Shown: in pieces, positions 1 through 10,760 of the stretch
How the letters are laid out: each line of letters opens with the position of its first letter
Position numbering within the stretch: position 1 is the first letter of the stretch
Assembly: GCF_022606355.1 (NCBI RefSeq)
Contig: NZ_JAHHZQ010000005.1
Location: 372,001-436,000 of the forward strand
Source: Leifsonia shinshuensis
GTDB taxonomy: Bacteria > Actinomycetota > Actinomycetes > Actinomycetales > Microbacteriaceae
DNA: 64,000 nt
Direction of reading: 5' to 3'
Translations under genes and position numbers: made by a program
Notes under the pieces: model-generated
What the model was told of the DNA's origin: nothing
What the model saw: only the letters and a program-made list of their open reading frames with translations
Databases searched by the model: none

Positions 1-1
1 C

Positions 2-289
2 TTCTCGCAGCTGCCGGGCGTCACCATCACCGACGTGCACTGGCACCTCGGCACCCGTCCGATCGTCGACCTCAACCCCGAGTGGAACTCGGACGGCTGG
101 GAGGTCTACGCCGACAGCGGCAGCGTGAGCGGCGACGTCGATCTGCTGCGCAGCTCCGACGGCGCCACCGGAACGGGCACGATCGATTCGATCCCGGTCG
201 CCTTCGCCGGCCTCCTTACGTTCGACGGCAGCGGTCCGCTCTTCGTGCCCCTCTACACCGACGGAAACCAGCCTCAGAGCGGCGCCTGA
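2..289 (+). CDS. C-terminal part of an unrecognised protein
   Basis: The reading frame is open from the first bases of the window to a TGA at 287-289, giving about 95 residues of a protein that begins upstream. The fragment is rich in Gly, Ser, Asp and Thr, with alternating hydrophobic residues that suggest a beta-rich extracellular or carbohydrate-associated domain, but no motif is recognised. It converges on the glycan operon that ends at 326. No membrane anchor or sorting signal is visible at the C-terminus. Function unknown; a role in surface polysaccharide is only suggested by the neighbours. Confidence 0.55.
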   Translation, partial: FSQLPGVTITDVHWHLGTRPIVDLNPEWNSDGWEVYADSGSVSGDVDLLRSSDGATGTGTIDSIPVAFAGLLTFDGSGPLFVPLYTDGNQPQSGA

Positions 290-325
290 GCCCGGCGGCG
301 CGAGTTCCGCACCGACCGTTCCGCC

Positions 326-1084
326 TCAGCGCCGCCGCCGCAGCCGCTCGCCGACCGCGACGGGCACCATTCCCACGAGCCACGGGAGATCCTGCAGGAG
401 GTAGCGCTTCACGAGGCGTGACGGGTCCTGCTTCATCCGCCATACCCACTCCAGGCCGACCGCGCGCATGAAACGCGGTGCCCGGGGGAACTGTCCTGTG
501 TTGATCTGAGCGGCCGCTCCCGCCCCGATGAACACGATGTCGGGATGCCGCTCGTGGAGCGCGAGCATCAGGTACTCCTGCTTCGGGAATCCGAGGCAGG
601 TGAAGACGATGTGCGGGCGGAACTCCGCGAGGAACGCGTCGCCTGCCTCGACGAGCAGCGGGCTGCCCGTCTCGGCCACGGGCAGGTCGCCCCCGCGGAC
701 GTTGGGGTGCCCGTGGTCGCGATAGAACCGCTCGGCCTCGTCGGACGCCGCACCGATCACCCCGATCCGGAGGTCCTGTGTGCCCGGATGCGCGATGAGG
801 GCGTTCATCAGGTCGGTCCCCGCCACGCGGGGGAAGGCTCCTTTGCCGGCGATCCGGAGCAGCCATGTGAGCGGCACGCCGTCGATCGGCCAGAAGGCGG
901 CCTCCTTCTCGAGACGAGGGAGCCCGACCGTCCGCAGGTAGCGCGAGGTCGCGACGTTGGAGGGCACGACGATGCCGCCCGACCCGGTCTGCGCGAGGTC
1001 CAGGACGCGCAGGACGGCGTCGTGGAGGTCGGCACGGTCCAGGCGCAGGCCGCCGAGTGTGGCACGTTGCAGCGCGATCGTCAT
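326..1084 (-). CDS. WecG/TagA/CpsF-family glycosyltransferase
   Basis: A 252-residue protein of the WecG/TagA/CpsF family, enzymes that transfer N-acetylmannosaminuronic acid, N-acetylmannosamine or related sugars onto a lipid-linked acceptor at the inner membrane face. Family-like features are VDGVPLTWLLR near residue 70, a nucleotide-sugar region with GVIGAASDEAE, and the TCLGFPKQE motif in the C-terminal half. The start at 1084 gives MTIALQRATLGG and overlaps the preceding hddC stop by four bases. It is the last gene of a five-gene GDP-heptose operon, so a heptose-containing or adjoining glycan is a reasonable guess; the donor sugar cannot be read from sequence. Confidence 0.85.
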   Translation of the reverse strand: MTIALQRATLGGLRLDRADLHDAVLRVLDLAQTGSGGIVVPSNVATSRYLRTVGLPRLEKEAAFWPIDGVPLTWLLRIAGKGAFPRVAGTDLMNALIAHPGTQDLRIGVIGAASDEAERFYRDHGHPNVRGGDLPVAETGSPLLVEAGDAFLAEFRPHIVFTCLGFPKQEYLMLALHERHPDIVFIGAGAAAQINTGQFPRAPRFMRAVGLEWVWRMKQDPSRLVKRYLLQDLPWLVGMVPVAVGERLRRRR

Positions 1085-1767
1085 GGTCGGACCTCCGTGA
1101 AGTGCAGGTCGGCGGCGCGGTAGTCCGCCGGGACGCCGATGTCGAAGAACGTGGGACCGCACAGGAGGTAGCGGGGCGCCACCTCCGCCAGGTGCGGTTC
1201 GAGGAAGTCGCGCTCGAACGACGAGGCGCCCCGCGGCAGCCCGTCGACCACGGAGCGCTTCAGCGCGTAGACGCCGGCGTTGATGAGTCCGGGGCCGGCG
1301 GCGCCCTTCTCGCGGAAGGCCGTGACGACGTCGCCCGCGACCTCGACCCGGCCGAAGCGGCCGGTGTCGGCGACCTCCACGAGCGCCATGACGACCGGCG
1401 CCGCGTCGAGGCCCGCGCGCAGGGCGACGAGGTCGGCGTCGACGAACGTGTCACCGTTGACGAGGACGAACTCCGCGGCCAGCAGCGGGGCGGCGTTCGC
1501 CAGCGCGCCGCCCGTACCGAGCGGGCTCGGCTCCACGCTGTAGCTCACCGGGACCCCGCGGTGGTCGTCGCCCACGTGGTCGCCGATCGCGGCCGATCCG
1601 TGCCCGGTGAGCAGCACGATGTCGTCGGCGCCGCGGTCGATCGCCCAGTCGAGCAGATGGTCGAGGAACGGCCGCCCGGCGATGGGGGCGAGGGGTTTGG
1701 GGAGTCCGGCGGGGATGGAGCCGCTGAGCCGCGTGCCCAGGCCGCCGGCGAGGATCGCGACCTGCAT
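1081..1767 (-). CDS. hddC: D-glycero-alpha-D-manno-heptose 1-phosphate guanylyltransferase-like nucleotidyltransferase
   Basis: A 228-residue sugar-1-phosphate nucleotidyltransferase beginning at MQVAILAGG, with the N-terminal nucleotide-binding signature LAGGLGTRLSG at about residues 6-16, KPLAPIAGRPFLDH next, and the metal-binding NGDTF motif in the middle. In the GDP-heptose pathway HddC transfers GMP from GTP to heptose 1-phosphate. The assignment to HddC rather than another nucleotidyltransferase rests on the operon, which also holds gmhA, hddA and gmhB. It shares one base with the upstream hddA stop (TGATG) and overlaps the downstream glycosyltransferase by four, so translational coupling is likely. 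Confidence 0.83.
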   Translation of the reverse strand: MQVAILAGGLGTRLSGSIPAGLPKPLAPIAGRPFLDHLLDWAIDRGADDIVLLTGHGSAAIGDHVGDDHRGVPVSYSVEPSPLGTGGALANAAPLLAAEFVLVNGDTFVDADLVALRAGLDAAPVVMALVEVADTGRFGRVEVAGDVVTAFREKGAAGPGLINAGVYALKRSVVDGLPRGASSFERDFLEPHLAEVAPRYLLCGPTFFDIGVPADYRAADLHFTEVRP

Positions 1768-2825
1768 CACCGGTGCTCCGGTTCCGGCGCGCGCCAGCTC
1801 TCCGCGCCGTGTTTCGTGAAGTGACAGGTCATCACCTGGCCGCCGCACTCCGACTCGAGGCTGCGGGCGAGCTCGAACCGGCGCGCGGGGTCGACCAGGA
1901 GCAGGATGAAGCCGCCGCCGCCCGCTCCCGACACCTTGCCGGCGAGCATGCCGTGCTCGTCGGCGATGCGGTACGCCTTCTCGATCGCGGGGGTGCTGAT
2001 CTGCGAGGCGAGACGCTTCTTGGCCTCCCAGGTGCCGCGCATGGTGGAGGCGAGAGCCGGGAGGTCGCCGACGAGGAGGTGGTCCTTCATGGCCTCCGCC
2101 TCTGCTTTCAGCAGGTGTGTCGCCTCGATCGCCCCGCTGTCCCCGGCGACGACGTTCCGCTGCTGCTCCGCGATGACGGCGGCGGAGCTGCGCGAAACGC
2201 CGCCGAAGTAGAGGAGCAGGGATGCCTCGAGCTCCGTCATGACCTCGCGGCGGACGCGGAGCGGGTTGACGACGATCCGGCCGCCCGGCCGCGACTCCAT
2301 GTAGTTGAAACCGCCGAAGGTCGCGGCGTACTGGTCCTGCCAGCCTCCCGCGAGGGCGAGGTCCTCGCGTTCGATCTCCCAGGCCAGGCGCGCGATCTTG
2401 TACTGGCCCAGCGAGGTCTGCAACAGCTCGGCCAGCGCGGTCACGAGCGCGACGACCAGTGTCGAGGAGGAGCCGAGACCCGAACCGGGAGGTGCGTCGA
2501 CCTGCGTGGAGAGCCGGACGGGCAGCCGGACGCCGCCGTTGAACTCGTCCATCATCCGTTTGTAGGCGGCCACGTGGAGGCCGAACCCGTCGAGCAGGGT
2601 GTCGATGTCGCCGACGTCGGCCTCGCCCGCCGTCTGCCGGTCGGGGGAGTGGAACTCCACGCCGGACTCGATCAGTGTCGCGTAAGCGTAGGCGTACTTG
2701 TCGATGGTCGCGTTGAGGATGCGCCCGCCGTAGGTGTCGGAGTACGGGGACACGTCCGTTCCGCCCCCGGCGAGCCCGAGGCGGAGGGGAGCGCGGCCGC
2801 GCACGGTTGTCGAGCTCGGGTTCAC
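1767..2825 (-). CDS. hddA: D-glycero-alpha-D-manno-heptose 7-phosphate kinase (GHMP family)
   Basis: A 352-residue GHMP-family kinase. [17 protein letters not shown] near residues 9-25 is the usual N-terminal strand of sugar 7-phosphate kinases, [14 protein letters not shown] near residue 115 is the ATP-binding GHMP motif, and [11 protein letters not shown] near residue 300 is the third conserved motif. HddA phosphorylates heptose 7-phosphate at C1 to give the alpha 1,7-bisphosphate. The start is GTG, overlapping the gmhB stop by four bases (GTGA). The alpha-anomer pathway leads to GDP-heptose, as in S-layer glycans, not to the ADP-heptose of Gram-negative lipopolysaccharide. Confidence 0.88.
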   Translation of the reverse strand: MNPSSTTVRGRAPLRLGLAGGGTDVSPYSDTYGGRILNATIDKYAYAYATLIESGVEFHSPDRQTAGEADVGDIDTLLDGFGLHVAAYKRMMDEFNGGVRLPVRLSTQVDAPPGSGLGSSSTLVVALVTALAELLQTSLGQYKIARLAWEIEREDLALAGGWQDQYAATFGGFNYMESRPGGRIVVNPLRVRREVMTELEASLLLYFGGVSRSSAAVIAEQQRNVVAGDSGAIEATHLLKAEAEAMKDHLLVGDLPALASTMRGTWEAKKRLASQISTPAIEKAYRIADEHGMLAGKVSGAGGGGFILLLVDPARRFELARSLESECGGQVMTCHFTKHGAESWRAPEPEHR

Positions 2826-3388
2826 GGCGTCACGTCCCTTGCGTAGTCGAGGAGTGTGGGGAAGCGGAAGTCGGCGTCGACCCCGGTCGTGGCGGGGTCC
2901 GAGCCATCATCGATCAGCACGCGGAGGCATCCGCCGGTCGCAGCGGCCAGGTTCTGCGCCATTCCCATGTCGGACGGGGAGTCGCCGACCATGACGGAGC
3001 GGGCCGGATTCACCTCGCGATTCACCGCGAGCCAGGAGAGCGCGAGTCCGGGACGCGGCTTGCGGCAGGGGCACTCGTCGGTCTCCAGGTGCGGGCACAC
3101 CCGGATCGCATCGATGCGGGCACCGACGATCGCGACGTCTTCGAGCAGCCTGGTGTGGATGCGATCCAGGTCGTCCTCTGCGATCAGTCCGCGACCCACC
3201 CCGCGCTGGTTGGTGACGATCACGATCCGGGGCGCCCACTCGGAGAGCAGGCGAAGCGCCTGGAGCGCACCGGGGAGGTACTCCCACTGCCGCGTCGTCC
3301 GCACGTAGTCGCCGACTATCCGGCGGTTGATGACGCCGTCGCGGTCGAGGAAGAGGCACCACGGCTCACGCGGCGGCGAAGAGGTCAT
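2822..3388 (-). CDS. gmhB: D,D-heptose 1,7-bisphosphate 7-phosphatase (HAD family)
   Basis: A 188-residue HAD-superfamily phosphatase of the GmhB/HisB-N type. The catalytic motif FLDRDGVIN places the nucleophile and acid-base Asp at residues 15 and 17, [10 protein letters not shown] holds the second motif, and a zinc-ribbon-like [14 protein letters not shown] is present as expected for Gmh[11 protein letters not shown] near residue 138 is the third metal-binding motif. It removes the 7-phosphate from heptose bisphosphate before guanylylation. The gene overlaps the end of gmhA by 23 bases and the start of hddA by 4, placing it firmly in the operon. Confidence 0.88.
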   Translation of the reverse strand: MTSSPPREPWCLFLDRDGVINRRIVGDYVRTTRQWEYLPGALQALRLLSEWAPRIVIVTNQRGVGRGLIAEDDLDRIHTRLLEDVAIVGARIDAIRVCPHLETDECPCRKPRPGLALSWLAVNREVNPARSVMVGDSPSDMGMAQNLAAATGGCLRVLIDDGSDPATTGVDADFRFPTLLDYARDVTP

Positions 3389-3944
3389 GCTCGACGCGCT
3401 CCGAGATCGCGTGGATGAAGACGATGTGCGACTCCTGGATGCGCCCGGTGTCCGACGACGGCACGTTCAGCAGGAGGTCCGCGTGCTCGCGCAGCGCGCC
3501 GCCGGACTCGCCCGTGAAGGCGACGACCGTCGCGCCCTTGTCGTGCGCCGCCTTCGCCGCCCGGATGATGCTCTCGGAGTCGCCTGAGGTGCTGATCGCG
3601 ACGAGCACGTCCTCCGGGCGGATGGAACCCTCCAGTGCGCGGGCGAACACGCTCTCGTAGTCGTAGTCGTTCGCCACGGCGGTGAGGTGGGACGCGTTGC
3701 CGTGCAGGGCCTCCGCGGCCAGCGGCGGCCGGTCGAAGATGAAGTGACCGCTGAGCTGCGCGGCGAAGTGCTGTGCGTCGGCGGCGCTCCCGCCGTTGCC
3801 GCAGAAGTAGGCCCTGCCTCCGGCGCGATACGAGCGCACCATGGCCGCGGCGATCTCGTCGCCGACGGCGAGCAGTCGCCTGTCGTCGATGATGCGGGTC
3901 TTGACCGCGATGGTCTCGGTGAGGATCTGTTCGATGCTGCGCAT
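3366..3944 (-). CDS. gmhA: Sedoheptulose 7-phosphate isomerase (SIS domain)
   Basis: A 192-residue SIS-domain protein and the first gene of the heptose operon. It should isomerise sedoheptulose 7-phosphate to D-glycero-D-manno-heptose 7-phosphate. Signature stretches are [21 protein letters not shown], which carries the phosphate-binding residues, and [17 protein letters not shown]. The start ATG at 3944 is preceded by GAGAGAAGGGG, a good ribosome site; the frame stays open far upstream, but that part is not family-like. No convincing promoter was identified in the 144 bases between this start and the divergent rpsL promoter. Confidence 0.9.
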   Translation of the reverse strand: MRSIEQILTETIAVKTRIIDDRRLLAVGDEIAAAMVRSYRAGGRAYFCGNGGSAADAQHFAAQLSGHFIFDRPPLAAEALHGNASHLTAVANDYDYESVFARALEGSIRPEDVLVAISTSGDSESIIRAAKAAHDKGATVVAFTGESGGALREHADLLLNVPSSDTGRIQESHIVFIHAISERVEHDLFAAA

Positions 3945-4087
3945 GGCGGCCCCTTCTCTCGGCGTCGGATGCCGGGAGTGTATACCGCTCTGACATACCG
4001 GATCTGAGCAGAGGAATGCCCGCAGGAAGGGTGATGTCGCCCGGGTTTCGCCGTCCGCGGACAGGGCGCTAGCACGGCCGCTCTCAT

Positions 4088-4362
4088 TTGACCGACCACC
4101 GCGCGGACGATAGTATTTATCGGGTGTGCGCTCTGTCGCGCGCTTATTCCATGCCTGGCGACAGGCGCCCTCGCGGGGGAACGGGCGAGCCGGCACGTAC
4201 TCATCCGATGGGCAAGGGAACCGCACGGAACCCTGGCCCCCACGGCATATCGGCCATCGGTCCGATACTCCTCATTTCCCGAGCGACCCGCGAAGCGGGT
4301 GGATCGGGGTGCGGAGAAAAAGCAACAACTGTCACCGTGCAGTCCATATAAGGAGAAGTTCA
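4088..4362 (+). promoter_or_regulatory. rpsL (str operon) promoter and long leader
   Basis: A strong vegetative-type promoter is visible: -35 TTGACC at 4088-4093, a 17-base spacer and -10 TAGTAT at 4111-4116. Transcription should start near 4123, giving an untranslated leader of about 240 bases before rpsL. The ribosome site AGGAGAA lies at 4351-4357. The 418-base gap between gmhA and rpsL (3945-4362) otherwise contains no gene. The leader is GC-rich with several short complementary segments, but no single dominant hairpin. Confidence 0.75.
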
Positions 4363-4737
4363 GTGCCAACCATTCAGCAGTTGGTTCGGAAGGGCCGGAC
4401 GCCGAAGGTCACCAAGACCAAGGCCCCCGCCCTGAAGGCCAACCCCCAGCAGCGCGGCGTGTGCACCCGTGTCTACACCACCACCCCCAAGAAGCCGAAC
4501 TCCGCGCTCCGCAAGGTCGCCCGCGTCAAGCTCTCGAACGGGACCGAGGTCACCGCGTACATCCCCGGTGAGGGCCACAACCTGCAGGAGCACTCGATGG
4601 TGCTCGTGCGCGGCGGCCGTGTGAAGGACCTGCCCGGCGTCCGCTACAAGATCGTCCGCGGCGCCCTCGACACCCAGGCCGTCAAGAACCGCAAGCAGGC
4701 TCGCAGCCGCTACGGCGCGAAGATGGAGAAGAAGTAA
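4363..4737 (+). CDS. rpsL: 30S ribosomal protein S12
   Basis: A 124-residue S12 with the family sequences [17 protein letters not shown] and [17 protein letters not shown]. The lysines that streptomycin resistance mutations usually replace, in TPKKPNS and in RVKDLPGVR, are both wild type. The start codon is GTG at 4363, twelve bases after AGGAGAA began. S12 sits at the decoding centre of the small subunit and governs accuracy. First gene of the str operon; its stop shares one base with the rpsG start. Confidence 0.98.
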   Translation: MPTIQQLVRKGRTPKVTKTKAPALKANPQQRGVCTRVYTTTPKKPNSALRKVARVKLSNGTEVTAYIPGEGHNLQEHSMVLVRGGRVKDLPGVRYKIVRGALDTQAVKNRKQARSRYGAKMEKK

Positions 4738-5207
4738 TGCCTCGCAAGGGTCCAGCTCCGAAGCGCCCCGTCGTCGCCGACCCGGTGTACGGCGCGCCGG
4801 TCGTCAGCCAGCTCGTCAACAAAATCCTCCTCGACGGCAAGAAGGGCCTCGCCGAGCGCATCGTCTACGACGCGCTCGAGGGCGTCGCCTCCAAGTCCGG
4901 TCAGGACGCGGTCGTCACGCTCAAGAAGGCGCTCGACAACATCCGCCCGACCCTCGAGGTCCGCAGCCGCCGCGTCGGCGGCTCGACCTACCAGGTGCCG
5001 GTCGAGGTCAAGCCGCACCGCGCGAACACGCTCGCGCTCCGCTGGCTCACCAGCTACGCCAAGGGCCGTCGTGAGAAGACGATGACCGAGCGTCTCACCA
5101 ACGAGATCCTCGACGCGTCGAACGGTCTGGGTGCCGCGGTCAAGCGCCGCGAGGACACCCACAAGATGGCCGAGTCGAACAAGGCCTTCGCCCACTACCG
5201 CTGGTAG
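4737..5207 (+). CDS. rpsG: 30S ribosomal protein S7
   Basis: A 156-residue S7, the usual length, beginning [31 protein letters not shown] and ending with AFAHYRW. S7 nucleates assembly of the 30S head by binding 16S rRNA and contacts the E-site tRNA. The ATG overlaps the rpsL stop by one base, so the two genes are translationally coupled. A 121-base gap separates it from fusA. Confidence 0.98.
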   Translation: MPRKGPAPKRPVVADPVYGAPVVSQLVNKILLDGKKGLAERIVYDALEGVASKSGQDAVVTLKKALDNIRPTLEVRSRRVGGSTYQVPVEVKPHRANTLALRWLTSYAKGRREKTMTERLTNEILDASNGLGAAVKRREDTHKMAESNKAFAHYRW

Positions 5208-5328
5208 GCCCTACCGCCGGTAGTCGCAGGGCCGCTGGTAACACTTTTCGTCGTCCGGGCGTTGTACTCCATCGGAGTGCTCCGCCCGGGCGGCACCCCT
5301 TCCACTCTCTATTTTTCGGAGGAACCCT

Positions 5329-7443
5329 GTGGCACAGGACGTGCTCACCGACCTGAAGAAGGTCCGCAACATCGGCATCATGGCCCACATCGATGCCGGC
5401 AAGACCACCACGACCGAGCGCATCCTGTTCTACACGGGCGTCAACCACAAGATCGGTGAGACCCACGACGGTGCGTCGACCACCGACTGGATGGAGCAGG
5501 AGAAGGAGCGCGGCATCACCATCACGTCCGCGGCCGTGACCTGCTTCTGGAACAAGAACCAGATCAACATCATCGACACCCCCGGACACGTCGACTTCAC
5601 GGTCGAGGTGGAGCGCTCGCTCCGCGTGCTCGACGGTGCCGTCGCCGTCTTCGATGCGAAGGAGGGCGTCGAGCCCCAGTCGGAGACCGTGTGGCGTCAG
5701 GCCGACAAGTACGTCGTCCCGCGTATCTGCTTCGTCAACAAGATGGACAAGCTGGGCGCCGACTTCTACTTCACCGTCGACACCATCGTCTCGCGCCTCG
5801 GCGCCAAGCCGCTGGTGATGCAGCTCCCGATCGGTTCCGAGTCCGACTTCGTCGGCGTCGTCGACCTGGTCGAGATGCGCGCGCTGGTCTGGCCGGGCGA
5901 TGCCAAGGGCGACGTGACCATGGGCGCCAAGTACGAGGTCCAGGAGATCCCCGCCGACCTCCAGGAGAAGGCCGAGGAGTACCGCAACCGTCTCCTCGAG
6001 ACCGTCGCCGAGACCGACGACGCGCTGCTCGAGAAGTTCTTCGGCGGCGAGGAGATCACCGTTCCGGAGATCAAGGCGGCGATCCGCAAGCTCACCGTGA
6101 ACAACGAGATCTACCCGGTCCTCTGCGGTTCCGCGTTCAAGAACCGTGGCGTCCAGCCGATGCTCGACGCCGTGATCGACTACCTCCCGTCGCCGCTCGA
6201 CGTGCCCGCCATCGAGGCGCACAACCCGCGCGACGAAGAGGAGGTCATCCTCCGCCACGCCGACGCCAGCGAGCCGTTCTCGGCCCTCGCCTTCAAGGTC
6301 GCCGTGCACCCGTTCTTCGGTCGCCTGACCTACGTGCGCGTGTACTCGGGCCGTGTCGACTCCGGTGCCGCTGTCGTGAACTCGACCAAGGGCAAGAAGG
6401 AGCGCATCGGCAAGATCTTCCAGATGCACGCCAACAAGGAGAACCCGGTCGACTTCGTCACCGCCGGCAACATCTACGCGGTGATCGGCCTCAAGGACAC
6501 CACCACCGGTGACACCCTGAGCGACCCGGACAACCAGGTCGTGCTCGAGTCGATGACCTTCCCCGAGCCCGTGATCGAGGTGGCCATCGAGCCGAAGACC
6601 AAGGCCGACCAGGAGAAGCTGGGCACCGCGATCCAGAAGCTGGCCGAAGAGGACCCGACGTTCCGCACCGAGCAGAACCAGGAGACCGGCCAGACGGTCA
6701 TCAAGGGCATGGGCGAGCTCCACCTCGACATCCTCGTCGACCGCATGAAGCGCGAGTTCAACGTCGAGGCCAACGTGGGCAAGCCCCAGGTGGCCTACCG
6801 CGAGACCATCCGCCGCGCGGTCGAGAAGTACGACTACACCCACAAGAAGCAGACCGGTGGTTCCGGTCAGTTCGCAAAGGTGCAGATCAGCCTGGAGCCC
6901 ATGGAGGTCACCCCGGAGACCTCGTACGAGTTCGTGAACGCCGTCACCGGTGGTCGCGTGCCGCGCGAGTACATCCCCTCGGTCGACGCGGGCATCCAGG
7001 ACGCGATGCAGGTCGGCGTGCTCGCCGGCTTCCCGACGGTGGGCGTCAAGGCGACGCTCGTCGACGGTGCGTCGCACGACGTCGACTCCTCGGAGATGGC
7101 GTTCAAGATCGCCGGCTCGATGGCCTACAAGGAGGCTGCTCGCAAGGCGAACCCGGTGCTCCTCGAGCCGCTCATGGCGGTCGAGGTGCGTACGCCGGAG
7201 GAGTACATGGGCGACGTCATCGGCGACCTCAACTCCCGCCGTGGACAGATCCAGTCCATGGAGGATGCGAGCGGCGTCAAGGTCGTGCGCGCCAACGTCC
7301 CGCTGTCCGAGATGTTCGGCTACATCGGTGACCTGCGGTCCAAGACCTCGGGCCGCGCGGTGTACTCGATGCAGTTCGACAGCTACGCGGAGGTCCCGAA
7401 GGCTGTCGCCGACGAGATCGTCCAGAAGAGCAAGGGCGAGTGA
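5329..7443 (+). CDS. fusA: Translation elongation factor G
   Basis: A 704-residue EF-G, the ribosomal translocase. The GTPase P-loop AHIDAGKT lies at residues 19-26, followed by DTPGHVDF and NKMDK, then domains [12 protein letters not shown] marks domain IV and GRGQ-like NSRRGQIQ domain V. The GTG start at 5329 follows GGAGGAA at 5318-5324. The 121-base gap before it contains a perfect 12-base palindrome (CCGCCCGGGCGG, near 5282) that may act on expression. Third gene of the str operon. Confidence 0.98.
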   Translation: MAQDVLTDLKKVRNIGIMAHIDAGKTTTTERILFYTGVNHKIGETHDGASTTDWMEQEKERGITITSAAVTCFWNKNQINIIDTPGHVDFTVEVERSLRVLDGAVAVFDAKEGVEPQSETVWRQADKYVVPRICFVNKMDKLGADFYFTVDTIVSRLGAKPLVMQLPIGSESDFVGVVDLVEMRALVWPGDAKGDVTMGAKYEVQEIPADLQEKAEEYRNRLLETVAETDDALLEKFFGGEEITVPEIKAAIRKLTVNNEIYPVLCGSAFKNRGVQPMLDAVIDYLPSPLDVPAIEAHNPRDEEEVILRHADASEPFSALAFKVAVHPFFGRLTYVRVYSGRVDSGAAVVNSTKGKKERIGKIFQMHANKENPVDFVTAGNIYAVIGLKDTTTGDTLSDPDNQVVLESMTFPEPVIEVAIEPKTKADQEKLGTAIQKLAEEDPTFRTEQNQETGQTVIKGMGELHLDILVDRMKREFNVEANVGKPQVAYRETIRRAVEKYDYTHKKQTGGSGQFAKVQISLEPMEVTPETSYEFVNAVTGGRVPREYIPSVDAGIQDAMQVGVLAGFPTVGVKATLVDGASHDVDSSEMAFKIAGSMAYKEAARKANPVLLEPLMAVEVRTPEEYMGDVIGDLNSRRGQIQSMEDASGVKVVRANVPLSEMFGYIGDLRSKTSGRAVYSMQFDSYAEVPKAVADEIVQKSKGE

Positions 7444-7557
7444 CCTCGGTCACTGCTCCCAGGCAACATCCCGTAACATAAGAAACCAAACCCGTAGACC
7501 CTCCGGTCGAAATCCGTCGACCGGGGTGTCTGCACGAGAGTCCTGAGGAGGACCACA

Positions 7558-8751
<1,194 letters not shown>

Positions 8752-8788
8752 GTCACCGCCCGGTTCACCGGGCAGACTCACTCGGCGA

Positions 8789-8817
8789 GGGCCGGATCCG
8801 CAAGGATCCGGCCCTTT
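8789..8817 (+). terminator. Rho-independent terminator of the str operon
   Basis: A perfect 11-base-pair stem, GGGCCGGATCC (8789-8799) with GGATCCGGCCC (8804-8814), closes on a GCAA tetraloop and is followed by TTTGTCGTT. It lies 38 bases after the tuf stop. Confidence 0.93.
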
Positions 8818-8901
8818 GTCGTTCCTCCCGCCTCGACTGGGCTTGGCGTTCGCCGGCTGACTCTGATACATATTGGAGGTTACATTTACTTCGAGGTGAT
8901 G

Positions 8902-10671
8902 ATGTCTCTGCGTTCCCCCGCTCAAGCCCTCCGTTCCGTCTGTGCTCTCGCCCTGGCTGTCTGCGCGGGGGCGCTCGCCGACCCAGTGGGCCAGGCGGCC
9001 GTCGCGTCGCCCGGGCAGCAGGTCATCGACAGCGCCGACGTCTCCGTGGACGAGCTGGTCGCCCGGCTGGTGGGTGCGGGCGCGACCGTGTCGAACATCG
9101 CTTTCACCGGCGATCCGCGTGCGATCGGCTCGTTCGCCGGGATGTCGGCGATCGGGCTGGATGCGGGCATCGCTCTGAGCACCGGTGCCGTCCTATCGAC
9201 CATCGCTGGTCCGCACGGCTCGGGCGCGTCGACCCGTCTGGGGTCGGCCGGTGATGCCGACGCCTCAGCGCTCGCGGGTGCGGAGACCTTCGATGCCGCC
9301 GTGCTGGAGTTCGACGTCGTACCGCGGGCGAACTCCCTCTCGATCGCGTACGTCTTCGGCTCGGCCGAGTACGAGCACTGGATCGGCAAGGGCTACAACG
9401 ACGTCTTCGCGATCTTCGTCAACGGCCGCAACTGCGCGGTCATCGAGGGCGAAGCGGTGCGGATCGACACCGTGAACGCGAACGTCAACGCCGCCCTGTA
9501 TGTCGGCAACACCACGGGATCCGTCGACACGGCCCTGAACGGATTCACCGTGCCGCTGTCGTGTGTGGTACCCGTCGAGCCCGGCGCGGTGAACCGTGTG
9601 AAGCTGGTGATCGCCGACGCGGCCGACGCCGACCTCGACTCGACCGTGCTTCTCGCGGCCGGTGGTCTCACCTCGAACACAGCGCCCACCGCCGGGGACA
9701 TCTCGTTCACGGTCTCCGGCGAGGCGAAGGCAGCCGTGACCTTTCCCGGGTTCGACGCTGATGGAGACCACCTGACCTACACAGTGACGTCCGGGCCGAT
9801 GCACGGAACGTTCGCGCTCGACGGCCCAGGCGGCACGTACACCCCTGCGCGCGGTTACCTCGGCCCGGATGCCTTCGAGTACGTCGTGTCCGACGGCCTC
9901 ACGACGTCCTCTCCCTATCGCGTGGCGATCGAGATCGAAGTACCCGCGGGGTCTGCGCCGCCTGTCCACGACGTGCGGTACTCGACCGTAGCCGGCGAGG
10001 ACACGGTCATGACGCTGGTCGCCCGCTTCGCCGACGATCTCGAGTACGACGCATCCACCGTCGAGTTCGACATCGTGCGTGCCCCCGCTCACGGAACTCT
10101 CTCCGGCACCGGCGCCCAGCGCACGTACCGCGCGACCGAGGGCTACGAGGGCGCCGACTCGTTCGACTACACCTCATCGGCGATCGCGGGCGCGCCAGGC
10201 TCCACGCCGCTGAGCGCTGGCCCAGCCGGTGCGCCCACGACAGCGCGCGCGGAGCTCCTCGGCCCGGCGGCGACAGCGAGCGCCGTGAGCTTGGTCCTCC
10301 GCGGCTCGGACTTCACCCCCACCGCGTTCAGTGCGTCCACCGCGTCCACTGCGTCCACCGCGTCCACGGCGCCCACCTCGGCCGTCGCCTCCCCGCTCGA
10401 ACCGACCCGAGTGGTCAGCGACCCGATCACGGTCCGGCTCGATGTCGTCGCCCGCCCTCTGCCGCAGACGCAGCCGCGCTCGGTGCCCGTCTTCCCTCCG
10501 GCTCCGGTGGCGGTGGCCCCGCCCAACGCCGGTGAGCGCGTGGCCCGTACCGGCACGGAGATCGCTCCCGTCGCCGGATTCTCTGTGATCGCCCTCCTCG
10601 CCGGTGTCGCCGTTCTGGCCTCCCGTTCGGTTCTGCGGGCGCGTCACCCCGGGTCTCGCGCGGGTCGATGA
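8902..10671 (+). CDS. Secreted choice-of-anchor L domain surface protein with sortase-type C-terminus
   Basis: A protein of about 589 residues with an N-terminal Sec signal peptide (positively charged start, hydrophobic core, AxA-like site near residue 30). A choice-of-anchor L domain follows (roughly residues 40-250). Two cadherin- or Ig-like beta modules come next, with DADGDHLTYTVTSGPMHG and a second AHGTLSGTG copy. A Ser/Thr/Ala/Pro linker leads to the C-terminus, VARTGTE followed by a hydrophobic segment and RARHPGSRAGR. That tail resembles LAxTG-type sortase signals of actinobacteria, so wall anchoring is inferred. The start is ambiguous among GTG 8896, ATG 8899 and ATG 8902; GAGG at 8893-8896 favours 8902. 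It sits alone between the str terminator and the 10880 terminator. Adhesion or wall structure is plausible; the ligand is unknown. Confidence 0.82.
   Translation: MSLRSPAQALRSVCALALAVCAGALADPVGQAAVASPGQQVIDSADVSVDELVARLVGAGATVSNIAFTGDPRAIGSFAGMSAIGLDAGIALSTGAVLSTIAGPHGSGASTRLGSAGDADASALAGAETFDAAVLEFDVVPRANSLSIAYVFGSAEYEHWIGKGYNDVFAIFVNGRNCAVIEGEAVRIDTVNANVNAALYVGNTTGSVDTALNGFTVPLSCVVPVEPGAVNRVKLVIADAADADLDSTVLLAAGGLTSNTAPTAGDISFTVSGEAKAAVTFPGFDADGDHLTYTVTSGPMHGTFALDGPGGTYTPARGYLGPDAFEYVVSDGLTTSSPYRVAIEIEVPAGSAPPVHDVRYSTVAGEDTVMTLVARFADDLEYDASTVEFDIVRAPAHGTLSGTGAQRTYRATEGYEGADSFDYTSSAIAGAPGSTPLSAGPAGAPTTARAELLGPAATASAVSLVLRGSDFTPTAFSASTASTASTASTAPTSAVASPLEPTRVVSDPITVRLDVVARPLPQTQPRSVPVFPPAPVAVAPPNAGERVARTGTEIAPVAGFSVIALLAGVAVLASRSVLRARHPGSRAGR
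10331..10375 (+). repeat. Five in-frame 9-base tandem repeats
   Basis: Five successive 9-base units of the form NNGCGYCCA run from 10331 to 10375 and encode an Ala-Ser-Thr repeat in the stalk just before the wall-sorting region. Units 2 and 4 are identical (CCGCGTCCA). Because the unit is a multiple of three, copy-number change would alter stalk length without breaking the frame. Confidence 0.85.
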
Positions 10672-10760
10672 TCTCCGGGGGGTTTACCTCCCGGCTACTC
10701 GGGCGCAGAATTGACGCACCGTTTCAACCGAACGGATCCGTCGACGAAGGGAGAGTGCCT

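Noticed and set aside
5140-7077. A 645-residue open frame antisense to fusA
   Set aside because: Its sequence is a composition artefact of high-GC fusA codons (Val/Leu/Asp/His-rich), with no family resemblance; EF-G on the other strand is certain. The same holds for long antisense frames over tuf, rplV-rplB, rplO-secY, glmS and guaB.
10331-10375. Short repeats as a CRISPR-like array
   Set aside because: The 9-base units are contiguous, in frame and inside a surface-protein gene; there are no spacers or cas genes.
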